The position numbers and the translations under genes are program-made. The notes under the pieces are model-generated. The model ran no database searches, had not been told where the DNA came from, and saw nothing but the letters and a program-made list of their open reading frames with translations. From Hydrogenobaculum sp. Y04AAS1 (lineage in GTDB: Bacteria; Aquificota; Aquificia; Aquificales; Aquificaceae): a stretch of DNA of 64,000 nt. Each line of letters starts with the position of its first letter. The first letter of the stretch is position 1. Positions 26,062-38,459 of the stretch are shown here, one piece after another. Location: positions 806,001-870,000 of the forward strand of contig NC_011126.1 of the NCBI RefSeq assembly GCF_000020785.1, in the 5' to 3' direction.

Positions 26062-26717
26062 AATACCTTGCTCCTTCAATACTTTCTGCTAATTTTTGGA
26101 ATTTAGGTAAAGATATAGAAGCTACATTAAAAGGCGGGGCAGATATAATACATTTTGATGTAATGGACGGGGCTTTTGTACCAAATATCACAGTGGGACC
26201 TTATGTTTTAGAATGTTTAAAAGAAAAATTGCCAAATGTCACTTTTGACGCTCATCTTATGATAAACAATCCAGATGCCTATATAAAAGAGTTTGTAGAA
26301 GCTGGAGCATCTATGGTGTCTGTTCACATAGAAAACGTACCTCATATTCATAGGACTGTTGAGCTGATAAAAACCCTTGGAGCAAAAGCCGGTGTTGCCA
26401 TCAATCCCGGTACATCTTTGGATAGCATCGATGAGATTGTGCATTATGCCGATTACATACTACTTATGTCTGTAAATCCTGGTTTTGGTGGTCAAAGCTT
26501 TATAGATCGTTCAATTGTTCGTGCTAAAAGCTTAAAACAAAGAATTTTAGAAAAAGGTCTAAATTGTCTTGTAGAAATGGATGGTGGATTGAAATTTAAC
26601 AATTTGCACCTTGTAAAAGAATATGTCGATATATTTGTTATAGGCTCCGGCATATTTAAAGAAAAAGACATAGAATCCATCACTAGAAAAATAAAAGATT
26701 TTATAAGCAATGTTTAA
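26058..26717 (+). CDS. rpe: Ribulose-phosphate 3-epimerase
   Basis: Rpe interconverts ribulose-5-P and xylulose-5-P in the pentose phosphate or Calvin routes. The 219-residue TIM-barrel shows YLAPSILSANFWNLGKDIE, HFDVMDGAFVPNITVGP, the metal His in FDAHLMI, MSVNPGFGGQSFI and EMDGGLKFNN. All metal ligands are present. It overlaps the upstream gene by 4 bases and the aminotransferase by 8. Confidence 0.96.
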   Translation: MKYLAPSILSANFWNLGKDIEATLKGGADIIHFDVMDGAFVPNITVGPYVLECLKEKLPNVTFDAHLMINNPDAYIKEFVEAGASMVSVHIENVPHIHRTVELIKTLGAKAGVAINPGTSLDSIDEIVHYADYILLMSVNPGFGGQSFIDRSIVRAKSLKQRILEKGLNCLVEMDGGLKFNNLHLVKEYVDIFVIGSGIFKEKDIESITRKIKDFISNV

Positions 26718-27807
26718 ACATATAAAACCATTTATCGTAATGGACATTCTAAAAAAAACATCATCTTTTGAAGATGCAATCCATCTTGAAATTGGAGAGC
26801 CAGATTTAGCACCATCTCCAAACGTTTTAAAACATCTTCAAAAAGCCGTAAACAGTGGATATTTTGGTTATACTGAAGCAAAAGGCTTAAAAGCCCTAAG
26901 AGATGCTATATCAACTTACTACAGAAATTTCTACAACATAGAAATATCATCAGAAAGAATCATCATAACTACTGGTTCTTCAGGAGCCTTTTCTTTGATA
27001 TTTGGGCTTTTAGAAGAAAAAAACATAGCCTTACAAGATCCAGGTTATCCTTGTTACGAAAACATAGCTTACGCTTTTGATAAAAATATAGTAAAAATAC
27101 CTGTTTTCAAGGATACAAGCTTCCAAATCACAAAAGAGCACCTTAAAAACGTTGAATTTGATTTACTTTTAATCTCTTCAGTTTCGAATCCCACTGGTGT
27201 TGTATACAGCGAAGATAACCTACAAGATATAATAGAATTTTGTGAAGCAAATAAAAAGATCTTTGTATGCGATGAAATATATCATGGACTTACTTATGAT
27301 AAAAGCATAAAAACTGCTCTTTCTTACAGCGATAATATCTTTGTAATAAATAGTTTCTCTAAGTTCTTTTGTATGCCAGGATTTAGAATAGGTTGGATTA
27401 TAGTACCAGAACGATATATAGAGGACATAGAAAGACTATCTCAAAATATGTTTATAAGTGCTCCTACTCTATCCCAATACGCTGCCTTGGGGGCTTTTGA
27501 CTATGAATATCTCAACTTCGTTAGGAATACTTTTAAACAAAGAAGAGATTTCTTTTACGAGGATTTAAAAAATATATTTAACATACCAGTAAAGCCAGAA
27601 GGAGCTTTTTATATATGGGCAGATATATCAAAATACAATATTCCATCGAAAGAATTTTGCGATTTTCTGTTTGAAAAAACAAGGGTAGCAATTACACCTG
27701 GAATAGATTTTGGTACCAATCAAACCGATAGATTTGTAAGATTTTCTTTTGCAAAGGATATAGCATATTTAAAAGAAGCTATATCTCGCATAAAAAACGT
27801 GCTATAA
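26710..27807 (+). CDS. Class I/II PLP-dependent aminotransferase
   Basis: The 365-residue protein has the fold-type I pattern: EIGEPDLAPSPNVLKHL, TTGSSGAFSLI, ISSVSNPTGVVY, DEIYHGLTYD, and the PLP Lys in INSFSKFFCMPGFRIGW (about Lys217). The Arg that binds the substrate carboxylate is in FVRFSFA near the end. Specificity (aspartate, aromatic, LL-diaminopimelate or other) cannot be decided. Being downstream of DHQ synthase suggests, weakly, aromatic amino acids. It overlaps rpe by 8 bases. Confidence 0.88.
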   Translation: MFKHIKPFIVMDILKKTSSFEDAIHLEIGEPDLAPSPNVLKHLQKAVNSGYFGYTEAKGLKALRDAISTYYRNFYNIEISSERIIITTGSSGAFSLIFGLLEEKNIALQDPGYPCYENIAYAFDKNIVKIPVFKDTSFQITKEHLKNVEFDLLLISSVSNPTGVVYSEDNLQDIIEFCEANKKIFVCDEIYHGLTYDKSIKTALSYSDNIFVINSFSKFFCMPGFRIGWIIVPERYIEDIERLSQNMFISAPTLSQYAALGAFDYEYLNFVRNTFKQRRDFFYEDLKNIFNIPVKPEGAFYIWADISKYNIPSKEFCDFLFEKTRVAITPGIDFGTNQTDRFVRFSFAKDIAYLKEAISRIKNVL

Positions 27808-27842
27808 TTTGAATAAAACTTGTTTAGAGAGGAGAAGAAACT

Positions 27843-28685
27843 ATGAAAGATGTATATTTTATGGAGAGAGACCCTTATGCACCTATAAGACATTGTTATG
27901 GCATAAGCAAAATCCTTTACGAAGGCAAGTCAAAATATCAAGAGATTCAAGTAGTAGAGTCCCATTACTTTGGTAAAATATTGATACTTGATGGTGTAGT
28001 GCAATTTACAGAAAAAAACGAATTTTTCTATCACGAAATGCTAACTCATCCTGTAATGTTTGCTCATAAAAATCCCCAAAATGTGCTAATAATAGGTGGA
28101 GGAGACGGTGGCATCCTAAGAGAGGTTTTAAAACACAAGTCTGTAAAGAAAGCTGTATTGGTGGATATAGATAAAGATGTAGTAGAAGTGTCTAAAAAGT
28201 TTTTCCCCACCGTCGCTTGTTCGATGGATGATCCTAGAGCTATCATACTAAATGAAGATGGTTTTAAATACATTCAAGACTATAAAAATGAGTTTGATGT
28301 TATCATAGTAGACTCTACAGATCCTGTTGGTTTCGCACATGTACTTACCACAGAAGAGTTCTTTAAATATGTGTTTGAAGCTTTAAAAGAAGATGGTATA
28401 TACGTTGGACAATCTGAATCTTTGCACTATCATCTTGATATAGTTGTGCGTTTTCAAAAAGCTTTGAAAAAAAGCTTTCCTATAGTAGACCTTTACACCA
28501 CCGTTATACCAGTATACGCTGGGTATTGGTGGAGTTTTTCAGTGGGTTCCAAAGTTTACAATCCACGAGAAATATCAAGAGAAGTTGATGTAGAAACGAG
28601 ATTTTACTCAGATGAAATACACAAAAACGCATTTTTGCCACCAAACTTTTATCAAAAGATTTTAAACGGTAATTTTAAATATTGA
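27843..28685 (+). CDS. speE: Spermidine synthase (polyamine aminopropyltransferase)
   Basis: SpeE transfers an aminopropyl group from decarboxylated SAM to putrescine or a longer amine. The 280-residue enzyme has LYEGKSKYQEIQVVES, DGVVQFTEKNEFFYHEML, the nucleotide motif IIGGGDGGILREVLKH, IIVDSTDPVG with the catalytic Asp, and YAGYWWSFSVGSK. Thermophiles often make long or branched polyamines, and the substrate range is unknown. A strong GAGGAG site precedes ATG 27843. Confidence 0.95.
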   Translation: MKDVYFMERDPYAPIRHCYGISKILYEGKSKYQEIQVVESHYFGKILILDGVVQFTEKNEFFYHEMLTHPVMFAHKNPQNVLIIGGGDGGILREVLKHKSVKKAVLVDIDKDVVEVSKKFFPTVACSMDDPRAIILNEDGFKYIQDYKNEFDVIIVDSTDPVGFAHVLTTEEFFKYVFEALKEDGIYVGQSESLHYHLDIVVRFQKALKKSFPIVDLYTTVIPVYAGYWWSFSVGSKVYNPREISREVDVETRFYSDEIHKNAFLPPNFYQKILNGNFKY

Positions 28686-28696
28686 TAGGAGAGTTT

Positions 28697-30217
28697 ATGA
28701 GAGTTTTACTGGTAGGATGGGTACCGCCTTCGGAACCACAAAGCGGAGAAGATAAGCACATCTATATTCTTGCTAAAAACCTAAAAAACTTAGGCCACCA
28801 TGTGGAAGTGTTTACTATATTACCACCTTTTATGATAGGCAAGCAAAATGAATTTGATCTTTTAAACGCCCAATACGAAGGTATTACATACAATGTCTTC
28901 ACCAGAAGAGATTGGTTTTTATATCAGCACGGATACTCTCCTATGACCGAAGTCTACGAAGAACCTACTACACAGATATGGTTTAAATTTTTAGCTATGA
29001 AGCCCGATTGGGACTTTATACATTTTCAATCTATTATGCCCCTTTCTATAATAGAAAAAACTAAACAATTTGGATATAAGGTCCTAAACACTATGCATTC
29101 TATGTACTTATTAGAACCCTCTTGGCATATGTTTTCTACTTATAAGTATGAGCAAAACAAATTTCAATGTATAGCCCAAGATGAGTTTACACCAGAAAGA
29201 TTTGTGGAAGAATACAACATCATGATGGGTCTAAACCTTACAGAATCCCAGAAAAAAGTGGTGGCAATAGAGATGAAAAGAAGGCTTGACTACGGAAAAT
29301 ACCTCATGGAAGATGTCATAAACCTAAATATATCAAACGGCGCTTACGGGGCTTATGCTATATTAGATTTTGGCGTAAAACCAGATAACATAATAAACTT
29401 AGTATTACCAGAGCAAGGTTTTGCCGCCAACAAAAGGGATGAAAAAAGATCAAAAGATATCATAGAAAAAACCAAAGCCAAATATTCGAAACCAAGAAAA
29501 AAAACAATCTTTGCATTCTTATCCAACTGGCAAGTAACAAAGGGCCATCACATCATATTAAAAGCAGTAGACTATCTAAGAGATTTGGAAGGTAAGTTTG
29601 AAGTAAGGCTTTACGGCAATCCAGAAATAAATCCAAACTACAAATACTTTATGTTATCCTTGTTTAAGGATAAGTTTATAAAATCTCATGTGAAAGTGAT
29701 GGGTATTTACACTCATGCACAGCTTGATGCCATATGCGATGAAATACATCTTCACATAAACCCCCACGTATGGGCTATGGGTCCTACCACGGCTTTTAAC
29801 GAAACCGCCCAAAGAGGCGTTATGCAAATGTGGACCAAAGCAAGACATGCCGATATATTTGAAAAGTTTCAAGAAGAGCTTATCTTTGGCAGAAAACTTC
29901 TTGATGAAGAGCTAAGCAACAAGCTAAGAAAGGTAAACAGATATTATATCTCTGATATAAATCTAAACTACGAAAGAAAAAGATTTGAGGCTTTTAATAT
30001 TAAAAGCATCGAAGACCAAAACAAAAAATTAGCAAACTATATATTAGAATGCGGAAATCCAGAAGACTTAGCAAAGAAAATGAGATTTTTTATAGAAAAC
30101 ACTGGCTACAATATATTTGACGATTGGTATTTTCTAACAGGTTATAGCATGGAAAATCCACCACCTTTACCAGAAATTGCAGATACCACCAAATATATAG
30201 AGCTTATATACAAGTGA
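28697..30217 (+). CDS. Family 4-like (group 1) glycosyltransferase
   Basis: This GT-B glycosyltransferase has 506 residues from ATG 28697, chosen because AGGAGAG lies 4-10 bases upstream; the frame also opens at TTG 28682. The N-terminal domain begins MRVLLVGWVPPSEPQSGEDK, with the Gly loop typical of synthase-like GT4 enzymes, then LKNLGHHVEVFT. The C-terminal domain shows FAFLSNWQVTKGHHIILKAV and INPHVWAMGPTTAFNE, where the Glu usually binds the sugar nucleotide. The substrate is unknown; glycogen-like or cell-surface glycans are possible. It abuts speE and nth. Confidence 0.8.
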   Translation: MRVLLVGWVPPSEPQSGEDKHIYILAKNLKNLGHHVEVFTILPPFMIGKQNEFDLLNAQYEGITYNVFTRRDWFLYQHGYSPMTEVYEEPTTQIWFKFLAMKPDWDFIHFQSIMPLSIIEKTKQFGYKVLNTMHSMYLLEPSWHMFSTYKYEQNKFQCIAQDEFTPERFVEEYNIMMGLNLTESQKKVVAIEMKRRLDYGKYLMEDVINLNISNGAYGAYAILDFGVKPDNIINLVLPEQGFAANKRDEKRSKDIIEKTKAKYSKPRKKTIFAFLSNWQVTKGHHIILKAVDYLRDLEGKFEVRLYGNPEINPNYKYFMLSLFKDKFIKSHVKVMGIYTHAQLDAICDEIHLHINPHVWAMGPTTAFNETAQRGVMQMWTKARHADIFEKFQEELIFGRKLLDEELSNKLRKVNRYYISDINLNYERKRFEAFNIKSIEDQNKKLANYILECGNPEDLAKKMRFFIENTGYNIFDDWYFLTGYSMENPPPLPEIADTTKYIELIYK

Positions 30218-30221
30218 AACG

Positions 30222-30899
30222 GTGAAAAAAACCGACATACCTAAAGTGTTTAAGATTTTAAAAAAAGATTATGAAGAAAACCATGCACCGGTTGTTACCC
30301 TTATAGCTCATACCACAAAAGACCCTTTTAGGGTGCTTGTATGCGCCCTTCTTTCCACCAGAACAAAGGATGAGACTACCGCAAGGGTTTGTGAAAGACT
30401 TTTTGTTAAGGTAAAATCTATAGAGGATTTGTACAACATCAAAGAAGAAGAGTTAAAGGAGCTTATATACGGCGTTGGATTTTACAACACAAAAGCAAAA
30501 AACTTAAAAGAGCTTTCAAAGATTTTGGTAGAAAAATATAGCGCTAAGATACCAAATACGTTGGAAGAGCTTCTTGAACTTCCTGGTGTAGGGCTTAAGG
30601 TAGCGAATTTGGTATTGGCAGAAGGGTTTGGCATACCAGCCATCTGTGTAGATGTGCATGTGCATCGTATTACCAACAGATGGTGCTTAGTAAAAACAAA
30701 AACCCCAGAACAAACAGAAGAGGCGCTAAAAAACATACTACCTAAAAAATATTGGATTGATATAAATAGATATTTGGTATCCTTTGGTCAGCGTATATGT
30801 AAACCCATAAAACCAAGCTGCAACATATGTCCTATCGAGCGCTTTTGCGGAAAATGTATTGATAAAAAGAACCGATCAAAACAACAAAAAGATTTATAG
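30222..30899 (+). CDS. nth: Endonuclease III
   Basis: Nth is a DNA glycosylase-lyase that removes oxidised pyrimidines. The 225-residue protein shows LLSTRTKDETT, the helix-hairpin-helix LLELPGVGLKVANLVLAEG with the catalytic Lys, VDVHVHRITNRW with the catalytic Asp, and the 4Fe-4S motif Cys-x6-Cys-x2-Cys-x5-Cys (CKPIKPSCNICPIERFC). The start is GTG at 30222, 4 bases after the glycosyltransferase stop. The last 68 bases overlap the convergent symporter gene. Confidence 0.94.
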   Translation: MKKTDIPKVFKILKKDYEENHAPVVTLIAHTTKDPFRVLVCALLSTRTKDETTARVCERLFVKVKSIEDLYNIKEEELKELIYGVGFYNTKAKNLKELSKILVEKYSAKIPNTLEELLELPGVGLKVANLVLAEGFGIPAICVDVHVHRITNRWCLVKTKTPEQTEEALKNILPKKYWIDINRYLVSFGQRICKPIKPSCNICPIERFCGKCIDKKNRSKQQKDL

Positions 30900-32310
30900 C
30901 CAAAGCCGGCAAACCTATAAATATAGGACCAAAAGAAGATGGCATTAGAACGTTTTGTATGATACCAAAATGATTTACTTTTTCAAGCTCGTAGATACCA
31001 AAAATAATACCAGTTACAAGTCCTATCATAAGGCTTTCTTTGTTTAAATGTCTTACAAAAAGCCCTAAAAATATGGAAGGAAGCGTTTGAAGTATGACAA
31101 TACCACCAATTAGCTGCAATGCTATTGCAAAAGTAGGAGGTACTAGAAATACAAAAAGAAGAGGAATTAGTTTAAACAAGAATGAAAACCATTTTGCAAG
31201 CTTTGTCTCGTTTGAAGGATTTGAAATATTTAACTCTCTAAGTACATTTACCATCAGATTTGAGCTTGCTATAGCCATTATAGAAGCTGGCACAAGACCG
31301 CCTATGAATATTCCAAGTAAAGCTATACCGCTAAACCACTGAGGCATTGTGGAAACTATCAACGCTGGTACCACAAAAGAACCTTTAGCAGAAGCTGGTA
31401 TATGGTTTAACATATCCATAGCTGGTTTTACTTCGTATATAAGTACACCAAAAAGCGCCAGAATAGCTAGGCCGATTCCATAAATAGGTAAAAACGCTAT
31501 AGATTTCTTCAAAACTTTCACATCACTTGAACTAAGACAACCCGTTATAGCATGAGGGTATAAGAACAACGCTAAGGCACTCATAACAGATAAACTTATA
31601 TATGCGCTTATAAGTTTTGGATTCAACGTGGCGTATGCTTTTTTTATTTCAAAAGCTTTATAAAAACCATGGTAATGCAAAGGTATATAAAGGCTAAGCA
31701 CTACAACAGTCCCAAGTATGAGAAAGTCTTTAAGCACCGCCGTAAGAGTAGCTCCTCTAAGCCCTGATTTGTAAGTAAACCAAGATAGTATCAAAAACGC
31801 TAAACTAAGAGATATCTCGTTTACAAAGTTTTGATTTATACCTTTAAACTGCATAAGAAGTGTAGATAACACTACCTTCATACCAACGATTTGAAGGGCT
31901 ATATAAGGAAGCTCTGCCGCTATACCAACAAGCGCCACCATAATGGCTAAGCTTTTAGAGTTATACCTATCTTTTATAAAATCCACCGCCGTTATATGAC
32001 ACTTTTCTTTTGAGACTGCAAAAAACTTTGGCATAACCGCCAAAGCCACTCCGAATCCCATAGCCACATAAGGCACTGCAAAGAAAAATATAGGACCTTT
32101 GGCAAATAATCCAGAAGGTACCGCTATAAAAGTATAAGCTGTAAAAAGATCAGCCCCTATTAAGAACCAAAGCAACCACGCCCCAAATCTCTGCCCCCCA
32201 AGAGCCCATTCGTGCAACAGATCGAGATTCCCAGCCCTAAAGTCTTTACCCTTTAAACCAAGGTAAGAAAACACGATAAAAAGTGCCAAAAACACTATCA
32301 GACTAACCAT
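30832..32310 (-). CDS. Sodium:solute symporter family transporter
   Basis: The 492-residue protein has about 13 membrane helices and belongs to the SSS family (PutP/PanF/acetate type). Evidence is the conserved N-terminal GLKGKDFRAGNLDLLHEWAL, the sodium-site region GADLFTAYTFIAVPSGLF, and the HITAVDFIKDRYNSK loop. The solute is unknown. It overlaps the small DUF3311-type gene by 8 bases; such pairs are common and the small protein is likely a subunit or partner. The 3' end overlaps nth by 68 bases. Confidence 0.88.
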   Translation of the reverse strand: MVSLIVFLALFIVFSYLGLKGKDFRAGNLDLLHEWALGGQRFGAWLLWFLIGADLFTAYTFIAVPSGLFAKGPIFFFAVPYVAMGFGVALAVMPKFFAVSKEKCHITAVDFIKDRYNSKSLAIMVALVGIAAELPYIALQIVGMKVVLSTLLMQFKGINQNFVNEISLSLAFLILSWFTYKSGLRGATLTAVLKDFLILGTVVVLSLYIPLHYHGFYKAFEIKKAYATLNPKLISAYISLSVMSALALFLYPHAITGCLSSSDVKVLKKSIAFLPIYGIGLAILALFGVLIYEVKPAMDMLNHIPASAKGSFVVPALIVSTMPQWFSGIALLGIFIGGLVPASIMAIASSNLMVNVLRELNISNPSNETKLAKWFSFLFKLIPLLFVFLVPPTFAIALQLIGGIVILQTLPSIFLGLFVRHLNKESLMIGLVTGIIFGIYELEKVNHFGIIQNVLMPSSFGPIFIGLPALAINLFVVLIGSFYQYIFRKSAR

Positions 32311-32479
32311 CGTCTTTTCCCAAAAACACCGCCAAAGCGTAAAAAATAGATGTTATTACAAGCATCAAGATTTGAAACCAGTAAAAAAATGGCATCCCAA
32401 AAAATTCTGGGCTTTTATGGTTATATAAAAATATAAACATATAAATCAAAGCTGGAATACCAAGAAATATATAATACAT
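32303..32479 (-). CDS. Small two-helix DUF3311-type membrane protein
   Basis: This 58-residue protein has two hydrophobic helices, one at about 3-19 (YYIFLGIPALIYMFIFL) and one at about 31-54, with a short polar link containing FFGMPFFYWFQ. The size and position just before a sodium:solute symporter fit DUF3311. The frame is open to 32761, but the extension is a shadow of hisD. ATG 32479 has a minus-strand TATAAT 7 bases upstream, which supports this start. Confidence 0.75.
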   Translation of the reverse strand: MYYIFLGIPALIYMFIFLYNHKSPEFFGMPFFYWFQILMLVITSIFYALAVFLGKDDG

Positions 32480-32486
32480 AATAAAT

Positions 32487-32492
32487 ATTATA
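32487..32492 (-). promoter_or_regulatory. -10 hexamer TATAAT, 7 bases before the DUF3311-type gene
   Basis: Minus-strand TATAAT is followed by ATTTATT and ATG 32479. It reads away from the hisD promoter 35 bases to the right. Confidence 0.48.
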
Positions 32493-32525
32493 AACAAATT
32501 TTTTATGCTTTTGGAAAAAATCTGA

Positions 32526-32531
32526 TAAAAT
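32526..32531 (+). promoter_or_regulatory. -10-like TAAAAT, 6 bases before hisD
   Basis: TAAAAT, then ATATCT, then ATG 32538. There is no ribosome-binding site in the gap. Confidence 0.42.
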
Positions 32532-32537
32532 ATATCT

Positions 32538-33818
32538 ATGATTGCTATTGAAGATTTTACAATTAAAGATTTTAAAAGCTCAAAAATCTTAGAGAAGATT
32601 TTAAACAGAGCTAAGGTGTTTGAACAGCAGTATCTAGATAAGGTAAGAGAGATAATAGAAAACGTTATAAAATACAAAGATGAGGCTTTATATAAATACG
32701 CCCTTGAGTTTGATAACATTGACCTTAAAAAAGAAGGCATAGAGATACCAAAAGAAGCCATAGAAAACGCTTACAAAGATTTAGACGAGAACACCAAAAA
32801 GGCTCTTCAATTTTCCTATGAAAGAGTGTATAAATTCCATGAAAATCAAAAAGAGAAATCTTTTATGGTAGAAGAAGATGGGATGATATTGGGCCAAAGG
32901 GTATTACCAGTAGAAAGTGCAGGTCTTTATGTGCCTGGAGGCAAAGCCGCTTATCCATCTTCTGTTATTATGAACGCAGTACCTGCAAAAGTAGCCGGTG
33001 TTTCCAATGTCTATATGGTATGTCCAAAACCCACGAAAGAAGTATTGGCTGCTGCTTATATATGCGGTGTAGATAGGATATTTAGAGTGGGAGGAGCTCA
33101 GAGCATAGCAGCATTAGCTTACGGGACTGAGACAATACCAGCTGTAGAAAAGATAGTCGGTCCTGGTAATATATACGTTGCCACTGCAAAAAGATTGGTT
33201 TATGGCATAGTGGGAATAGATATGGTGGCTGGTCCTTCAGAAGTGCTTATTATAGCCGATGCTTCTGCAGATCCAAGCTTTATTGCTATGGACATGCTAT
33301 CCCAAGCCGAGCATGATGAACTAGCTAGTGCTATTTTGATAACAAACTGCGAAGATTTGGCTTACTCAGTGGCCAAAGAGATTGATGTTTTCTTATCACA
33401 GTTAGAAAGAAAAGATATAGCCTCAAAATCTATAGATAACTACGGAGCTATATTTATAGTAAAAAACTTAGAAAAAGCCTGTGAACTATCTAATATGATA
33501 GCCCCAGAGCATCTTGAAATAAATACGGAAAATCCTTTTGAGCTTTTAGGATTTATAAAAAATGCCGGTGCTATATTTTTAGGAGAGTATACTGTGGAAG
33601 CTTTAGGAGACTACTGTCTTGGCCCTAATCATACGCTACCTACCGGAAGAAGCGCAAGGTTTTCATCGGCTTTAGGCGTTTATGATTTTGTAAAACGCTC
33701 TTCCATACTTTACGTGTCAAAAAAAGGCTTTGACAAAGTAAAACACCATGCCCATAACCTTGCAAAAATAGAAGGTCTTCACGCTCATGCATCCTCTATA
33801 GAATTAAGAGGTTTATGA
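32538..33818 (+). CDS. hisD: Histidinol dehydrogenase
   Basis: HisD oxidises histidinol to histidine in two NAD-dependent steps. The 426-residue enzyme shows GLYVPGGKAAYPSSVIMNAV, KIVGPGNIYVATAKRLVYG, the zinc site in AGPSEVLIIADASADP and LSQAEHDE, and LGPNHTLPTG near the C-terminus. It opens a run of overlapping genes: hisD, lipoprotein, folD and ligA each overlap by 4 bases. Confidence 0.97.
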   Translation: MIAIEDFTIKDFKSSKILEKILNRAKVFEQQYLDKVREIIENVIKYKDEALYKYALEFDNIDLKKEGIEIPKEAIENAYKDLDENTKKALQFSYERVYKFHENQKEKSFMVEEDGMILGQRVLPVESAGLYVPGGKAAYPSSVIMNAVPAKVAGVSNVYMVCPKPTKEVLAAAYICGVDRIFRVGGAQSIAALAYGTETIPAVEKIVGPGNIYVATAKRLVYGIVGIDMVAGPSEVLIIADASADPSFIAMDMLSQAEHDELASAILITNCEDLAYSVAKEIDVFLSQLERKDIASKSIDNYGAIFIVKNLEKACELSNMIAPEHLEINTENPFELLGFIKNAGAIFLGEYTVEALGDYCLGPNHTLPTGRSARFSSALGVYDFVKRSSILYVSKKGFDKVKHHAHNLAKIEGLHAHASSIELRGL

Positions 33819-34353
33819 AAAAAATACTTTTTCTTGTTTGTTTTGGGCTTTTAATATACTCTTGTGCTCCTGTTACAAAGTGCAAGCCCTATAAATATCA
33901 AAATGTTTCTATCCCGCAAGATTTTACCACTGAAGGCTACGTTTCTTACGGCATTTTAAAGTATCCTTTTTCTTTGGTAAAAGCCAAAGACAACTATACG
34001 TTGGAAACGTTTATCGGCAATTTAAACTTTAAAAAAGACCTTTGTTTTGGATCTGGTTGCATCAGCCTGCCTATTGATCTATCAAAGCTTTTTTACGGTG
34101 ATGTGATAACCAAAGACGATAAAGTGCTTTGCAAAGACGGTTATACTATATATGAAAGTGAAAACGGAGTCTATAAAAAAATGGTTTACGTAAAAGATGG
34201 AAAACTTTACAAAATGGATATACTTGATAACGCTCACAACAAAGAATTTAGTGTATATTTTAAAGATAGATCTAAAGCTGGGTATTATAAAAACTTAGAG
34301 ATAAAAGCTGATAATCTTGATTTGAATATAAATATAAAGGATTTAAAGAGCGT

Positions 34354-34357
<4 letters not shown>
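33815..34357 (+). CDS. Predicted lipoprotein, unknown function
   Basis: I do not recognise this 180-residue protein. It has a lipoprotein signal (MKKILFLVCFGLLIYSC) with the modified Cys at position 17. The rest is mostly beta-rich and lysine-rich. Cys residues also occur in the middle (CFGSGC), perhaps forming a disulfide. The repeated pattern (YNLxxx strands and LDNAHNKEFSVYFKDRS) resembles outer-membrane lipoproteins of the LolB-like type, but that is weak. It overlaps hisD and folD by 4 bases each. Confidence 0.6.
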
Positions 34358-37289
<2,932 letters not shown>

Positions 37290-37300
37290 GGAGGAGGAAT

Positions 37301-37963
37301 ATGACCGATTTTGATGTTGATTTATTACTTATAAGATTAATAAAACAAAGTACCAACATAACTTTATTTGATTTGATCAAAGTTGTAAAAGAAGCTACTT
37401 CTTTGTTTAACGAAAAAGTCGTAGAGCAACTAAAAGATATAGATATTTTTGACAACATAATAAAGCTTGATGACGAAATACCAGTCTTGGAGTTAAAAAA
37501 GATTTTAATAAACGTTAAAGAAAATCTATATGGTTCTTATCTAAGGGCTTCAAGCATTATGATAGTAGATTCCATCAAAGAACAATTTGTTGACGCTGAA
37601 CATATATCTCAAGAAGAGCTCAAATACATAGATGAGCTTTTTGATAGCCTCCTGGAGATGCAAAGACTCTACAACTTCATCAAACATTTTGTAAAAGCCC
37701 TAAAGGTGCCTAATTTAGCTGAAGAGATTAATCAAAATATTACTCAAGAAAAAATAAGAAAAATGATGGAAGAAAAATCAAACAAAAGGCTAAATATATT
37801 AAAAGAAATAGAAGACATTCAAATTAAAATATTAGATTTAAAAAGAGAGAGGGATAAGATTGTCAACAAAATTACTGGCAAAAGCAAGGATATAGATTTT
37901 CATATAAAAGCCCTAGAAGAAAAACTAGGACTACTAAGAAAACAATTTAAAGATTTAGTTTAA
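37301..37963 (+). CDS. Coiled-coil protein after ligA, unknown function
   Basis: I do not recognise this 220-residue cytoplasmic protein. It is helical throughout, with no membrane segment, and its last 60 residues (KRLNILKEIEDIQIKILDL onward) form a coiled coil rich in Lys, Glu and Leu. A strong AAGGAGGAGG site precedes ATG 37301. It may be cotranscribed with ligA (11-base gap). The stop shares TTAA with the convergent DsrE-like gene. Confidence 0.6.
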   Translation: MTDFDVDLLLIRLIKQSTNITLFDLIKVVKEATSLFNEKVVEQLKDIDIFDNIIKLDDEIPVLELKKILINVKENLYGSYLRASSIMIVDSIKEQFVDAEHISQEELKYIDELFDSLLEMQRLYNFIKHFVKALKVPNLAEEINQNITQEKIRKMMEEKSNKRLNILKEIEDIQIKILDLKRERDKIVNKITGKSKDIDFHIKALEEKLGLLRKQFKDLV

Positions 37964-38415
37964 GGTTTTACGTACATATAGCCTTCTTTTTCAAGCATGT
38001 TCATATCTATCAAAGCACCTCTGACAGGTTTAGCAAAATCTCCCATCATAGCTTTTGTGATGTGGAATTTGTGCATAGTATTTTCACAAACATGAAATTG
38101 TACTCTACCGTCGCTTTGTTTAACAAAGTTCTCAAAATCTTTTTCTTCTTTTGAGTTTTTAAGCATATACTTTATAGTAGGTCCCCATACTTCCACTACC
38201 ACATGGGCTTTTTTGTTTTTAGAAGTATGCTCTAAAATATTATCTACCATTTTAACGCTTTTAGGATTGTGAAAATCCAATATCACGTTAAGAGGCTCTT
38301 CAGACTTGGCCGACTTGTTAACAGCGGAATCTTTTACCGAAGCACCAAAGCCTAAACCCAAATACGCCATTCCAAACACCAATAAAGTTAGTATGTATAA
38401 ACTATCCCTTTTCAT
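37960..38415 (-). CDS. DsrE/DsrF-like protein with N-terminal signal or anchor
   Basis: The 151-residue protein has an N-terminal hydrophobic segment (DSLYILTLLVFGMAYLGLGFG) and then a DsrE-like domain: VILDFHNPKSVKMVDNILE, HVVVEVWGPTIKYML, QFHVCENTMHKF and a C-terminal GALIDMNMLEKEGYMYVKP. DsrE-like proteins handle reactive sulfur on a conserved Cys; here one Cys remains (CENT). ATG 38415 (MKRDSLYIL) is preferred over 38451 because it begins the signal peptide. It is likely periplasmic, and a sulfur role fits the organism. Confidence 0.7.
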   Translation of the reverse strand: MKRDSLYILTLLVFGMAYLGLGFGASVKDSAVNKSAKSEEPLNVILDFHNPKSVKMVDNILEHTSKNKKAHVVVEVWGPTIKYMLKNSKEEKDFENFVKQSDGRVQFHVCENTMHKFHITKAMMGDFAKPVRGALIDMNMLEKEGYMYVKP

Positions 38416-38459
38416 GCTATTTAGTTTACATATAATTTCTATTTTTTCCATGATATATA

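Noticed and set aside
32480-32761. Upstream extension of the DUF3311-type frame
   Set aside because: It is antisense to hisD. The -10 hexamer and family length support ATG 32479.
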